Assembly: GCF_963924675.1 (NCBI RefSeq)
Contig: NC_089234.1
Coordinates: 25,411,668 to 25,475,667 of the forward strand
Length of the DNA: 64,000 nt
Direction: 5' to 3'
Source of the DNA: Phocoena phocoena
Taxonomy: Eukaryota; Chordata; Mammalia; Artiodactyla; Phocoenidae
Shown here in pieces: positions 39,699 through 52,600 of this stretch (position 1 is the first letter of the stretch; each line of letters begins with the position of its first letter). A program made the translations under genes and the position numbers. The notes below the pieces were generated by a model, which was not told the origin of the DNA, did not search any database, and saw nothing but the letters and a program-made list of their open reading frames with translations.

Positions 39699-39919
39699 GG
39701 AATCTAGAAAAATGCTACAGATGAACCGGTTTGCAAGGCAGAAATAGAGACATGTAGAGAACAAATGTATAGACACCAAGGGGGGAAAGCAGGGGGTGGT
39801 GGTGGTGGTGGGATGAACTGGGAGATTGGGATTGACATGTATACACTAATATGCATAAAATAGATAATAAGAACCTGCTGTTTAAAAAAATATAAAATTC
39901 AAAAAAAATTATTATCCAG

Positions 39920-40200
39920 GTACAGAATACACTGTCTTTCATCATTTGATTGATTTGATTTCCCCACTTCCTGCCATGAACTGTCCACTTAGTGCATTAT
40001 GTGTTTCAGACCAGACAGTCTGCAGACTGCCCGAAGGCCTTGGCAGGGAAAAAACAAACAAACAAAATAACATTAAACGAAACTAAATGTGGATGCAGGA
40101 AACAGACAACATATGGTTTCTGAATGACTTGGGGGTACACCTGTCTCACTGAACCAAAACAGTGCTTCTCTCAGTTAAAGCAGCAAAAACCACGAAACAC
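39920..40200. other. Short unassigned gap between L1 and INA 3' end
   Basis: No gene or clear repeat. A run of AAAC units lies near 40053-40067. Confidence 0.5.
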
Positions 40201-40214
40201 AAGTTATGTTGGTG

Positions 40215-41955
40215 GGATTCATGTGACTTTTAATTCTCATTTTACTAACATTTTACAGTAAGTGTGGGGAGTAAAGATGGGGTGGAGTAAGGGAAAGGAA
40301 GAAGCGAAAAGTATTCTTTCAAGTTCCGTGAACGACTGAAGCATGTGCTAGGATAAGAAAGTTCAGTAAAAGCATCATGTCCTTTTCACCACAGAGTTCC
40401 TAATGGAGATGTGTGGCAGAGATATAGCAACTCTTTAGATCTGGTGGAAGTGACTCCAACAGAGAATTAATTCTACATCAAACTTGGCACACATGGAAGA
40501 CTGGGCAATGCAGCTGCTACACAGCTGGGCAGATGAAAACTGAACTCTCCATAATCTACTTCCTAGCATGTGAGTAGGAGCATGTGTGCCTCTTCTCTGG
40601 TCTGAGTATCTCTTCGTCTCCAGCAGGGAAGGGAGACCCCACTAACCATGCAGCAGTGGGAAAACTGTTTGGGCAAGACTCTTTTAGAAAAGAGAAATAT
40701 TTCTTTTTTGTATTCGCTGGTGGTGTTGATTGACCAGAAGTGTCTTCTTTTACTTTTGGGCAGGAGCATTGCGTCCTGGTGATAACATAATCTATACTTA
40801 GCACTCTTAAAAGGTGTAAGAGTGAAACCAAGGCCTCCTTAGGACCTAGACTAGTGGGAAGGGGAATATGTGGATTCTGTCTAAGGGTAAAGGCATGAAA
40901 CAGCTAATTCTCTATCACCACAAATGAACTGCCACAGATAAATGAGACCTTGGCTTTTCCCCTTCATACAAATACCTCTTCTAGCTTATACTACTAAATC
41001 TAAGGTCAGCTTAATCACAGTTTGGGATTAACTATGACTGTGCTTCTAAAGTTAAGGTGAAAAGCTACACTCAATGAAGTATTCCTTTTTCCTGATTAAG
41101 TGGATTTGAATAAGCTAAAAGCCTAAAATCTAGGGACCTTTTTCAATATTTTATTTGTTGGGGGCAACCCATAAAACTTATCACTGCCATTTCTTTTAAA
41201 CTATAGCAATAGAAGGACATGAAATGGACAGGGAGAAGTCACTACACAAATCACAGAAATGGTCAGCATGCATCTAATTCTACCTATTGAGCAGAGAGAG
41301 CTAAAGGGGGTAAGTTCTTTTGAGAAGAACCGAAATGTATTTCAAAGGGATAAATACTACACTAGCCTTTTTTTTTTTTCTTCTGAATGGAAGAAAAGGA
41401 TATATGGAAATGAGGGGGGATGGGAGGGAAAGAGTCCATTAAACAAACACCTATCATTTGTGAAACAGTTCTATCAGAGTGGTGTCAGGTGTGGACCGTG
41501 GGTTTATCTTTGGCAGTGACCTTATGTTTTAGGAATCTAGAGTGAGATTAAATAGCTGGGTAATGGCTGGGTGTGGTGAGTGAATATAGGTTTTAATTTC
41601 AATTCACAGCAAAATGATGATGATCACAGATTTAGTACCTTAGTCTGTACTTCCTCTGTACCTGAATCATCTATTGCTGTGAAGTCTGTACTTCCTCTGT
41701 ACCTGAATCATCTATTGCTGTGAGAAAGCTGCATTCTTAGATAACTCCTCTGTGATTGCTCTAGGACTGCCATTTGCTCCAATCTAAGGTGTGGTTTTCT
41801 TATTAGAGAAAGTAAGTATTCAATGCTAAATATGAGACTGAAGCCTTGAAAACATTGTATAGTGGCGACAGGTGTTTTGGATCAGGAATAGGCTGTTTAA
41901 CAAGTCAAATGCATATTATCCCCTCTTAAGCATTAACTTTTTTCAAGCAACAGAA
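40215..41955 (-). other. INA: INA 3' untranslated region (extent inferred)
   Basis: Minus-strand poly(A) signals are AATAAA at 41155-41150 and the variant ATTAAA at 40234-40229. The distal one gives a UTR of about 1.7 kb, close to the long 3' UTR I recall for human INA; the proximal one gives about 0.8 kb. It contains an exact 41-bp tandem duplication at 41642-41723. The 3' end is not certain without transcripts. Confidence 0.55.
41642..41723. repeat. Exact 41-bp tandem duplication in INA 3' UTR
   Basis: Copies at 41642-41682 and 41683-41723 are identical over all 41 bases (start agtctgtacttcctctgtac). No sequence flanks them that would mark a transposon. Confidence 0.95.
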
Positions 41956-42265
41956 TTATATTTTTTGGCTTGAAATGGTGCTTTCTTCTATATTTGATTT
42001 CTCGGTTTTCTTAGCAGATATCACTGTCTCCTCCAATATTTCTTCAAAACTTTCCCCTATCTGGGAGGTTTTCTTCGTGGCTACCTTAGAAGCCTCCTCT
42101 TCCTCCTCCTCTTTCTTAAGAGACAGCCCAGTGGATGAGACTTTGGAGGTGGTAGAACTGAGGATTCTAGGAGGGAGCAGATAACTTGGATTGGGAAGTG
42201 GATTCAGCCCCGAAATGCTTACTCCACTGGTGCTAAAACGTGTCTCTTCGCCTTCCAGCAGTTTC
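41956..42265 (-). CDS. INA: INA exon 3 (rod end and tail)
   Basis: 310 coding bp from [14 protein letters not shown] through the Glu-rich tail to SSQKI and TAA at 41958-41956. Acceptor TTTACAG on the minus strand. The tail lacks the long KSP repeats of NEFM/NEFH, as expected for alpha-internexin. Confidence 0.97.
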
Positions 42266-45200
42266 CTGTAAATCCAACAGAGAAAAACTCTCAGGAAGTC
42301 AACTTGAAACTTTTAAAGAATTTAACCCTCCAGCCTCTATTCATTTTAGAAAGATTAGAAAGATTTCGCAGTTTCTTCATGAGATTGAGGCCAATAAATA
42401 TTGAATTTCAAGGCTCAAAGACCTGGACTTTATCTGGCACGTGCACACACACACTCAAACACACACACACACTCACAAATCTTTAGCACAAGCTGCGTTT
42501 AAAGCACTGTCAAGGGGAAACCTATCCTATTCGCAAATACATTTAAAAAAACCCTACAACTCCCCTTGGTTTCGTCACACCCATTTTTGGCACTTAAGAG
42601 TCTACAAAGCTCTAAGGAGAAGTAATTTTACTAATTAACACCTTAAGTGCAACTGGGATAGGAAGGTAAGAAGTCCACAAAGGAATTGCCTAATCAGCCT
42701 GAACTTGAGATTTGTATTTTTTTCAACGTGTAGGGAGGGGTACAAAGGAAACGGAATCAGCAATAACAGAAACCAGTGAATTAAACTGTTTCAGATACCA
42801 AGCTTTTTCCCAGCCTGGCTTAAACAGCATCATAAAAGCATGGCCCCAATACCTTTTTTTCTCATAACTCTAATAATTTTTATCATTTTTTTTTTAAATC
42901 AGAAACTCAAAACACTATCAACTCCGCTTGGAGCTTTGTTTTGAAGTAGTATACATAGTGTAAGGAAAAAAAGAAAAAATTTTCAGACAGATCTGGGGTT
43001 GAGTTTGAGCTCTTCCATTACCAGCACTGTGCCTTTGAGCATGTTGCACAGTCTGTGGTTCAAGTTTTCTCATCTGCAAAATGGGAATAATATGACTTGA
43101 TACCTAGATAATTTATATGCAGTATCTAATATAGTGCCTGGCACGCAGTAGTCATTCAAAAAATAGTAGCTGCTGTTATTTATTTAGAATTTTATTTAAT
43201 TTATTTTTTTATACAGCAGGTTCTTATTAGTTATCTATTTTATACATATTAGTGTATACATGTCAATCCCAATCTCCCAATTCATCACACCACCACCACC
43301 CCCACCCTGTATTTATTTTTTTTAGAGGTAAATGTTCACTTACATATTGCTTGAGTAGGAATCCAGGGGGATTTTGGGACTTTCACTTACATATTGCTTG
43401 AGTAGGAATCCAGTCACCTTTTGGGACTTTCTATGTTACATGAACCTTATTTTTAAAGTTAGAGTCTGATGGATTTTATTTCAACCTCTGTGCACTCACA
43501 TTATCCCCTTAAATCCTTGCAGAGGTAGGTAGACTACTCCAGGCCTAGTAAGGTGGAACTGGGATATAACCAAGTCGAGGGACATAAGGGTCAGCTCACC
43601 TGGAAGGAGCCCGTGATACCTTTCCTTAACCCCCGCCCCCCCTCACCCATCAGAAATCAGAGAGACTAAAACCACTTATTTGGGTAGAGATGCCCCAGGT
43701 GATGGGATCTGCTTGGGTGAGCATGCCCTGTGACATACCTGTAAGCTGCTATCTCAATGTCAAGAGCCATTTTGACATTGAGCAAGTCCTGGTACTCCCG
43801 AAGGTGACGGGCCATCTCACTCTTGGTGTTCCTCAGATCATTCTCCAGCTGCCCAATGTTATCCTGAAAAGCAACGCATGTCCAACATATTTAGGCCAAA
43901 GCAGCTGACATTCATGGAGACTGAGATTGAGAAAGCAAGGATTCTCAACCCTGCCTACACATTAAAAATCCAGACCTGTCCCCCAGCCCAGATTCTGATT
44001 CATTTGTTCTAGGGTGGGGTCCCAGCATCTGCATTTTTTCATAAAGGTCCCCAGGAGATTTGGATACATTTCTACCACGGAGCACACGGTTCTAAACTGA
44101 ATACTGGGGAAATATTTATTTTTTACTTACTTACCGTCCCTCCCTTGCTTGCTGTATTACTGCTGAATCACTCAGTTGTTACAGGTACTTTCCCAAACCA
44201 AAGGCTCAGGTTAGGAGCTTAGATTCAGAAAATTCCAACTGTGGACAGCACAGAGGGGATGGCAAGTCTCTGCCTCCATTTGTTTTGATGGTTTCCTGGA
44301 AGTCTGCTACTCAATCACTTTACTGAAAGCATTTTCATGACAGATAGGAGGAAGCATAAACACTCCAAGGATTTTTTTTTTAATCCAAATGGCAGATTGA
44401 AATTATAATATTTTTTTAAAAAGAAACTAAGTTCATATAATCCTTTTGCTTTAAGTTCCTCCAAGTGCAAACCCAGGCACAGAAGAAAAATAGCTTTAAA
44501 TCTGTGATTCTTGAGAAACCAGAGGATCTTTTAAAAACACAGTGGATCCCATTACTCATCTTCCTAAAACCCTCCAACAGTTTTGGAATTAAGTCCAAAC
44601 TCCTCAGCATGGCCTCTACTTTTCCCCTTGCTCAATGTGTTTCAGCTACCCTGGCCTTCTCTTTTGCTCCTTAAACTTACTAAGTTCATTGCTATCCCAG
44701 GCCCTTTAGGCTAGCTATTTCCTCTGTTTGGAATGCTCTGTGGTGGGTCTTCACATGACTGACATCATGTCATAACTAGATTCAGTTCAAATGCCCTTTA
44801 CTAAGACAGGTCTTCCTCAGCATCCAGTTTAAGTACCCTTTCCACACCGATCTAGCACGTGATTTTACCTTAAACCAGGGCAGCTGCTATCCCATGAAGG
44901 AACTTTGTGTAGATTAGAAAAAGGCACCTCCAGTGGGAAGACAACTTAGAAAAAAGCCCCCATTTGAAACTGGCCACTCTGATTTTTATTTATTTATTAT
45001 ATTTTAAAAATAGATTTATTTATTTATTTTTGGCTGCGTTGGGTCTTCGTTGCTGCACGTGGGCTTTCTCTAGTTGCGGCGAGCGGGGGCTGCTCTTCGT
45101 TGCAGTGTGCAGGCTTCTCATTGCGGTGGCTTCTCTTGTTGCGGAGCGCCGGCTCTAGGCGCGTGGGCTTCAGTAGTTGCAGCACGCGGGCTCAGTAGGT

Positions 45201-48200
45201 GTGGCTCGCGGGCTCTAGAGCGCAGGCTCGGTAGTTGTGGCGCACGGGCTTAGTTGTTCCGCGGCATGTGGGATCTTCCCAGACCAGGGATCTAACCCGT
45301 GTCCCCTGCATTGGCAGGCAGATTCTTAACCACTGCGCCACCAGGGAAGTCCCCACTCTGCTTTTTAGCTCTTATCATTATCTGGGTAATTCCTTGTTGT
45401 GGGGGGCTGTCCTATGAACGTAGGATTTTTAGCAGCATCCCTGACCTCTATCCACTAGATGCCAGTAGCACGTGCCCTGCCTCCCAGTTGTGAAAATCAA
45501 CAATGTCTCCAGACACTGCTAAACGTCCCTGGGAGGGTGAATCACTATTAGAGAACAATTGAACCAGGATGTAATTTACATGGAAACCTGGACCCCTTCT
45601 GTCTAGTTCTCCTCTGGAAGCCCACAGCCTAGCACAATGCACATTGTAGATGCTCAATGAATGACTGTTGAATGAATGAATGATGCTACATAAGCATTTC
45701 TTTTCTTATTCTGAGCAAATAATTTATATAATTCAGTTGCAACTCTGTCAACATGAAGAGCACAATGACTGAGAGTTATTTTTATGAAGTAGTGATGCAG
45801 ATAAAAATATCAGAAACCTCAAGAAAGTAAGAGCTGAGGAACCTTTGAACTTCCCTTGTGGGGATGTTGAAGCAATGGTGAAAGGCAGGGCTGACACATT
45901 GGGGGTACAAACTTCCAAATCAAGAGAATCTGCAGAAAGAACAAAAATTCATACCACCTACCTGTTCTATAAATATTGACAGGAATACCACAAAGAAGAA
46001 ACTCAATTAACTGATGGGTACAGAGCAAGGGATGATAAGCAGTGGGGAAAATACATAATACACTGGACAGTGATGAAAATATTCCAAAGTGTGTTAAGAG
46101 ATCATGAGAGTTTAAAAGGATTTTTACCAAGAAATTTTACTGGATGGTTGCTATATTTGAGGTTAAACTAGCCTACAAGTAAGTCTGCTAGTGACGCATT
46201 AGAGGTAAGAGAATCAATATTATTGTGGTAAGGGGGAAAAGCATCTAGGGTGAAGGAAAAAGGAGAAAGGGGAGGGAGTATACTCATTATGCAAAGGAGC
46301 AAGAGAAATGTTACATGAGGAAAAAAAGAGGATTTCATCAGGATCTTTGGGTTGCATTTCTTGCCCTGCCACAAACATCTAACATACCTCATTCAGTTTT
46401 CTATATTTTAGTTTCTTTGAAACTTCCATTTCTGTATATGGGAAATTACAGTGTTTATTCTTTTCTGAGATCCTCAAGTTAGGATGCCAATTTAATGCAC
46501 CTCACATTATTATGTGATGAATCCATTATCTGTTAAATTAGATAATAGGCATTAGAACAGCATTTGGCACCTAGGAATGCTCAATAAATGTTAGTGATTT
46601 TTATTATTGTTAATATCTCTACCCTTGTTAACTCTCTACCCTTGTAATGATATGGACAAATTAATCACGAGCCCTCCCTACAACCCTTTAGATAACTAAG
46701 GAAGGCAACATAAAATAAAATTTTAATGTTGGAGAGTTGGAGGCAAACCCCTTAAAGCACCACATTATTATTTTTTGTTTGTTTTTCACGAAGATGTACA
46801 TCTCCGTAACAGATTTTTTAAAAATCACAATTTTAAATAAAAACCTTTCTAAAGTGGTTTGTAGTACTCTTACCTAGGACACTAAACACAATGCAACCTT
46901 TCTCAGCAACTAAGGATTAAGACAATGACCAATTATTTTCCTAGAATACTGTGATGTGATTTTTAGGTCAACTAAGATATATCAGACTGTTTATTTCTAT
47001 CCTAAATGGCCCCTTAGAGCAGTATTTTTTGTAATTTAAAAAAGTTTTTTTAAATTTTATTATTTTTTATACAGCGGTTCTTATTAGTTATCTATTATAT
47101 ATATATTAGTGTATATATGTCAATCCCAATCTCCCAATTCATAGAGTAGTGTTTGAGTTAGTGTTTGCTACGTATTGGTTTTCTTTGTCCTGAAAGTTTA
47201 ACTGATCTGTTTCTACTCATTCTTGACAATGCCTGACTCCAGTGGCTCCTCTTCTTTATCTTGCTGCAGGCTTGAAATCCAAATAGCAAAGTACTTTAGA
47301 ATCATGTAAAGTTAACAATAAACAGGCTGGGGGCAGCAAAAGGGCCAACTTCCCAATATGTGATTTAGAGATAGACATTTTGTCACATCAGCAGGTTAAT
47401 TAGGTCCTTTTTAAAAAAATTATTTTTGTTTCACAGCTGTGTTTTCTGAATGAGAGGTTGTTGGGGACCCGAGTTCCAGATAGATGAAATTTCCTTAAAC
47501 TTTTCTGTTACACATTTCACATGTCTATTTTATGGATCAGTGTAGACAGAAAGCACGACTTTGCTCCTGTTAGAAGGAACTGTGCTGACTGCTGACCACT
47601 GCTCCTCAGTGTCCAGTCTCTTGTTTGCACTCTCTTCCCCACACCAGGCTGTCTTGCATTGCCCTTCAAAAGCCCTGCCAAAGATGGCCTCCAGCTCGAA
47701 ATGTGAGCAGAGCGCTGCAGACTGCTCCCTCCCCCAACCACGCAGCTACTGCTGGATTAGCCTGAGGGAGTGGGAGAGAGGCACTCCCAGCTCCAGCGGG
47801 GGTCTCTCTTGGAATGGCTAAACCAAGTGCTGAGCGTCTTCCTCAGGGCCGGAAGGAAGGATGCGGGCTGGGAGTAAAGAGAGAGAACTGGCCACACTAG
47901 CATCTGCAGTGGAGCATAGGAACAACAGACGGTGCTGTGGGTTTCATCACTTTGAGGGGCCCTCAGCCAGGTGAGCAGTAATGAGTGCGGCACTCACTGA
48001 TTGAAAGAGGCTGTTCAGAATTACCGCTCTGCCTGATAAAAATGAAGGTGGGGAGAGAGGATTTCTATGCATGGTACACTCACAGGTCACTGTGCTGCCT
48101 TTTCTCACTCCTGTCTTTGCTTCATCCCATATTTTTTTTTTCCTACCATACTTCAAAATGTTGCATTATATGTATTTCTATAGGCTGGTTTACACTGGGA

Positions 48201-49631
48201 AATGTGGTTTAAGTCAATGCACACCCAAATCAGTCTGAGGAGTGACGGTGCTTTTATCGAAATTGCGTATTCCTGGGCCCCACCTACAAACTGCTGAATC
48301 CATATCTTTGGGAGTGGGCCTGAGAATCTTTCTGTTAAGCGCCCAAGTAACCTTGGTGGGTCAATGGGTTTAGGAACCACTAGTTTTTTATTTTCTGTAA
48401 AGGCTCTATCAGGATGGCCCAGGTAACAATAATACAGTGAAGTAGAGGGGGCAAAACAGAACAAAAGAAAGCAAAAAGCACATGGATGAGTTGGAAAAAA
48501 AAAAAAAAGAGAGAGAGGGACCAAATGAAGCTTTTTTCTTGAATTCTAATTTCAGAAATGGATCTATCAAGCTATAGATTTTTACTCAGCCACTGCCACC
48601 CCCAATCTCCAAGGGGCCAGCCCCTTCCTCCTATTTAATTAGGCCGCATTCCAATCTCATACTGGAAAGAAGAGGGCAGACTTGGCTCATCTCCCTGGAG
48701 AGCATTAACTAATGGTGTGATCTTGATTGTTCAGCAAGGTCTTTCAAGGAAAGCTTCAGCTTTCCAAGACTGACCACAGTATAGGGCCAGGGCCCCCAGT
48801 ACCCTACAAAAACGTCCTTCGACATCTTTGGCAGAGCAAGGACTCTAATGGTGGTGAAGCAGCTATGCAGGAATGGAAAACCTTCAGCTAAAGAGGGTGG
48901 CTCTGGGGCTTCCCTGGTGGCGCAGTGGTTGAGAGTCCGCCTGCCGATGCAGGGGACACGGGTTCGTGCCCTGGTCCGGGAGGATCCCACATGCCGCGGA
49001 GCGGCTGGGCCCGTGAGCCATGGCCGCTGAGCCTGCGCGTCCGGAGCCTGTGCTCCGCAACGGGAGAGGCCACAACGGTGAGAGGCCCGCGTACCGCAAA
49101 AAAAAAAAATAAAAATAAAATAAATAAAGAGGGTGGCTCTGTTTGGCTTCTGAGGACAACAGCCCTAACTCCTCATAATGTTTCCTGTTACCCGATTCAG
49201 GCTCTCTCATACACCACTGTATACTTACTATGTCACCTTGAATCATTCATCACCCTTTCAAAAGTGTGATAAGCTTTCTTTCCTCAAATAGGCTGTTAGC
49301 TCTCAGGAGCAGGGAAAACGTGACTTTAATGGGGCCCTCCTCTGCCTCTAAGAGGGTGGCAAACTTGCAAAGAAAGATGAACCTACCACTAATCTCTGAA
49401 GCAGAAGAAAGAACAGCCTCCATTACTGCAGTGAAAGGGGAGGGGGAGGGGGTTAGAGGGCAAGAAAACAATGGCTGAATCTCACTGTGGAGGAGGCTTT
49501 TCATCTCAGTCAGCACTGCTAAGACTGCTACAGAGAATAGCCCAATGACTCCCTTGTGGCTTCAGGACTTCAGGATCCCTAGGTGAAGATGTGAGCCCCA
49601 CCTGAGCCTTAGGTCCTACGAGGTAGGTAGG

Positions 49632-49688
<57 letters not shown>

Positions 49689-52600
49689 CATGTATATATG
49701 TTGTCTGATCTTCTCTTCCATTCAAAGCAGGTCCACTGAGGCTCTGAGGCTAAAGCTGACGGGGGAAGCACTGCAGAGCTGCATGAACTGCAGTTTCTGT
49801 TGTTTTTTGTTTTCTGCAGACTACATCTCCATGACCCTACTATTGTCTAACACTGAAAGCCTTTTAAAGCAAACAAAACAAGCCAGACAATACTGTCGCT
49901 ACCTCTCAGAATACAGGGGCTATAATGAGCAAACAGAGGACATGGCAAAGCCCAATTCAGATGGAGGTTGTGGGTAAGTTATCCTTTTTAGAGAAATACT
50001 GGGCTAGCCCTCCAGAAGACCACCTAACTCATCCTTTGAAGCTTCTAGAAGAAAACATGAAGTCTCAATTAACTAAATGTGATTAGTTCAGGCCATCTGG
50101 GACCTAGGCCACATAGTGAAAAGTTCAAGTTACAGATATTGAAGTGGAATAGAAGTATTTGAATATTACTGTAATTCCAAACACCAAAACAAATGATCTA
50201 AGCAAGCTTCCTTCCTTTATCAAAGGGAGTAATTTATAATGAACAGCAAATACTGCACATCAATAGCTCCAGACTCAAATAGCATTTTGAGGTTTCACTC
50301 CTTTCTTGATTGTATTTTATTAATGTTCCCAAACCCCATTAATTTTATCAAATGTAAACTTTGATCTTGGCTAGAATGAATTATAGCAAGTTTCTGAATT
50401 ATTAGCATTCTATCCCATGGACTTTTTTATTGCACCTTGAAACTGAACCACACTATTTAGATTCTTTTCTACACTTTTCTCCTGCCTCTGTGTCCTTTGT
50501 GGTCATAAGCCCAGAATGTTCTATGTGGTAAAACTGAAGATGCAGTGGCCTTTGTCTGGAGAGAAAAGGAGGAAAGAGCCAATCGATACCTTCACCGGGG
50601 CTTAGAGGACAGGCAAAGACGGAAAAAAAATAAGTGACCTATAACAAAGATGAACCCATCTCTGTGATTTATCACATGCACTTAGGATGGAAAAATGTTA
50701 AGGAAATGGGCATTTTCGAGTGGGACTTCACTGCTGCTGAGCAGATTAAGTGGTTTTTGTTAAGTGCTAAGCCATCCATGAAAGTGAAAATTGATGCTGT
50801 CCACGAGGTGACCTTTTTGACTGCAGGTAGCCAAGACTGATGTGTTGGTGTTGCAAGAGAAAAAAAAAAAATCAAAGCAGTTAATTGCCTAGAGACTCAT
50901 AACTGGGACATGAGACAAGAGGGAAATTCTGAGATGGGAAGAACGAGAGATCAGCACCGAGGACAGCGACCGACCACGCTCATTTGCTGACAGCTGCAAA
51001 GCTTTCTTTAGGAAGTAGTAACATTACTCGGTGGAGGAGGGAACCGTGTATATGTGTTGGGGGAGGACAGAGCAGAGCGGTTATTACTAGCCCAATCACT
51101 CATCTTGTTGGCTCCCAATCTCTACTCCTTTGAGGGCAAAAGTCAAGACAATGGGATAGAACCCTTCCCAGTTTAGTCCCTCATTCTTCCCCCAACCCAA
51201 GGGCAGGACTATTTCCAGGGCGCACAGAAAGCCTTTCAAAGTCAATCAAACAAGCCAGACAGCGGAAACAGCACCACCAGCCATGGAGAGGCTGTGACCC
51301 ACCCGCGTTGGGCTCACTCCTACTTTGGGTGGGTGTTGTTCTTCAGGTCGCCAGCGTGTTTATGCCCACTTGCTGACAGGGAGGCATGAGGTAGATTTTA
51401 AGACTCCGAAGAACAGAAGCTTGAGGGCTTCTTTGTTAGAAGGGCTTGGATAGGGACGTTAAGTGAGGGGCAGGGAAAGAGGGCGTCCAGGCCCCTAAAA
51501 TTAGCGAGAGAGGCTCCAGGGCTTTGTGTTTGCTAATGCCTCCAGGCGGGGCTCTTTCTGTCCCCTCCCTTATCCTCCCCTTGGTTTCTAGAGCCCCAAC
51601 TGTGCGGGAAGTATGAGCGGGAGAGAACAGGACTCCCCTCCCTACGCAGCATTCCAACCTTTACCTGGTAGCTGGCCACCTCGGCACTGTGACGCTCCTC
51701 CAGCTCCAGGATCTGCCTCTCCAGGGACTCGTTGGCCCCGCGCAGCCCCTCGATCTCGATGGTGCGTGCCTGCAGCTGGCGCCGGTACTCGTGAATCTCC
51801 TCGCGGCTGGCCCGGATGGCCTCGGTGCTGCGCGCCGCCTGCTCGTTCAGGTTGGCAAACTTGGACTTGTACCACTCCTCAGCTGACTGCAGGTTCTTGG
51901 CGGCCAGGGACTCATACTGGGCGCGGATCTCCCTCAGCGCCGAAGTCAGGTCTGGTTTAGCCACAGCCACGTCCACCTCGGCCGCGGCCTGCGACGACGC
52001 CTGCAGCGTGGCCAGTAGCTCGGCCACCTCCTCGTCGTGCACCTGGCGCACGAAGGCCAGCTCGTCCAGCAGCGACTCCACCTTCTTCTCCAGATCCAGG
52101 CGGGCCAGCGTGGCGCCGTCCACGTCGCGCTGCTGCGCCTTCAGGGCGCGCTCGGCCCCTTCGCGCCCTCGGCTCTCCTCCTCGCAGCGTGCCCGTAGCC
52201 GCTGCACCTCCTCCGCCAGCCCGTCGCGCTCCAGCAGGGCTTGCGCGCGCGCCGAGCTCGCCTCCTCCAGCTGCGCGCGCAGCTCGCGCAGCTCGCGCTG
52301 GAAGAGCTCTCCGAGGCGCGACGGCTCGGCGTGGCGCTGCCGCAGCGCGGCCAGCTCGGCCTCGAGCGCGCGGTTCTGCGTCTCCAGCTGGTGTACCTTC
52401 TCGATGAACATGGCGAAGCGGTCGTTGAGGCCCTGAAGCTGCTCCTTCTCGTTAGTGCGGATGATCTTGTACTCGTTGGTGCGCGCCGCCGCCTGACTCA
52501 GGTCCAGCCCGTCGGACGCCGGAGACCGGCGGTAGGCCAGGCCCAGGCCGAGCGACGAGGCCGAGGAGCAGGCAGCCGAGGAGGCCACATTGCAGCGGGA

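Larger units (their letters stand above)
34101..39905 (+). mobile_element. Nearly full-length L1 retrotransposon, inactive
   Basis: A 5.8-kb L1. Its 5' UTR starts near 'caaggtggcagagtagaagg' (about 34114-34133), then come ORF1 (35007-35913), ORF2 (35972-39698) and a short 3' UTR with a TGG-repeat stretch (about 39796-39811) and an A-rich end. A perfect 14-bp target duplication, aaattattatccag, lies at 34087-34100 and 39906-39919. Both reading frames are broken by stops and frameshifts, so it cannot move by itself. Two other fragments in the window (about 43185-43312 and 47030-47142, minus) carry the same 3' end, so this family was active here more than once. Confidence 0.95.
42266..43738 (-). 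other. INA intron 2
   Basis: 1.5 kb. Contains CA-rich repeats (about 42442-42476), a MIR (about 42990-43170), an L1 3'-end fragment (about 43185-43312) and a 47-bp tandem duplication (43335-43428). Confidence 0.75.
43864..51664 (-). other. INA intron 1, 7.8 kb
   Basis: Holds a MER5A-like piece (about 43940-44095), an L2 (about 44530-44860), a SINE (44989-45352), a MER20 (about 45390-45565), an L1 end (about 47030-47142), another MER5A-like piece (about 48230-48390), a young SINE (48906-49124) and a CA microsatellite (49634-49682). About 49,700-51,660 has no recognised repeat, so it could hold regulatory sequence. Confidence 0.6.

Noticed and set aside
34101..39905. A functional L1
   Set aside because: ORF1 has at least two stops plus a frame change, and ORF2 has several of each. 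It cannot encode active proteins.
48906..49124. Possible tRNA gene or novel small RNA at the SINE heads
   Set aside because: The A and B boxes belong to the tRNA-derived SINE head. There is no cloverleaf acceptor stem or anticodon arm of a functional tRNA.
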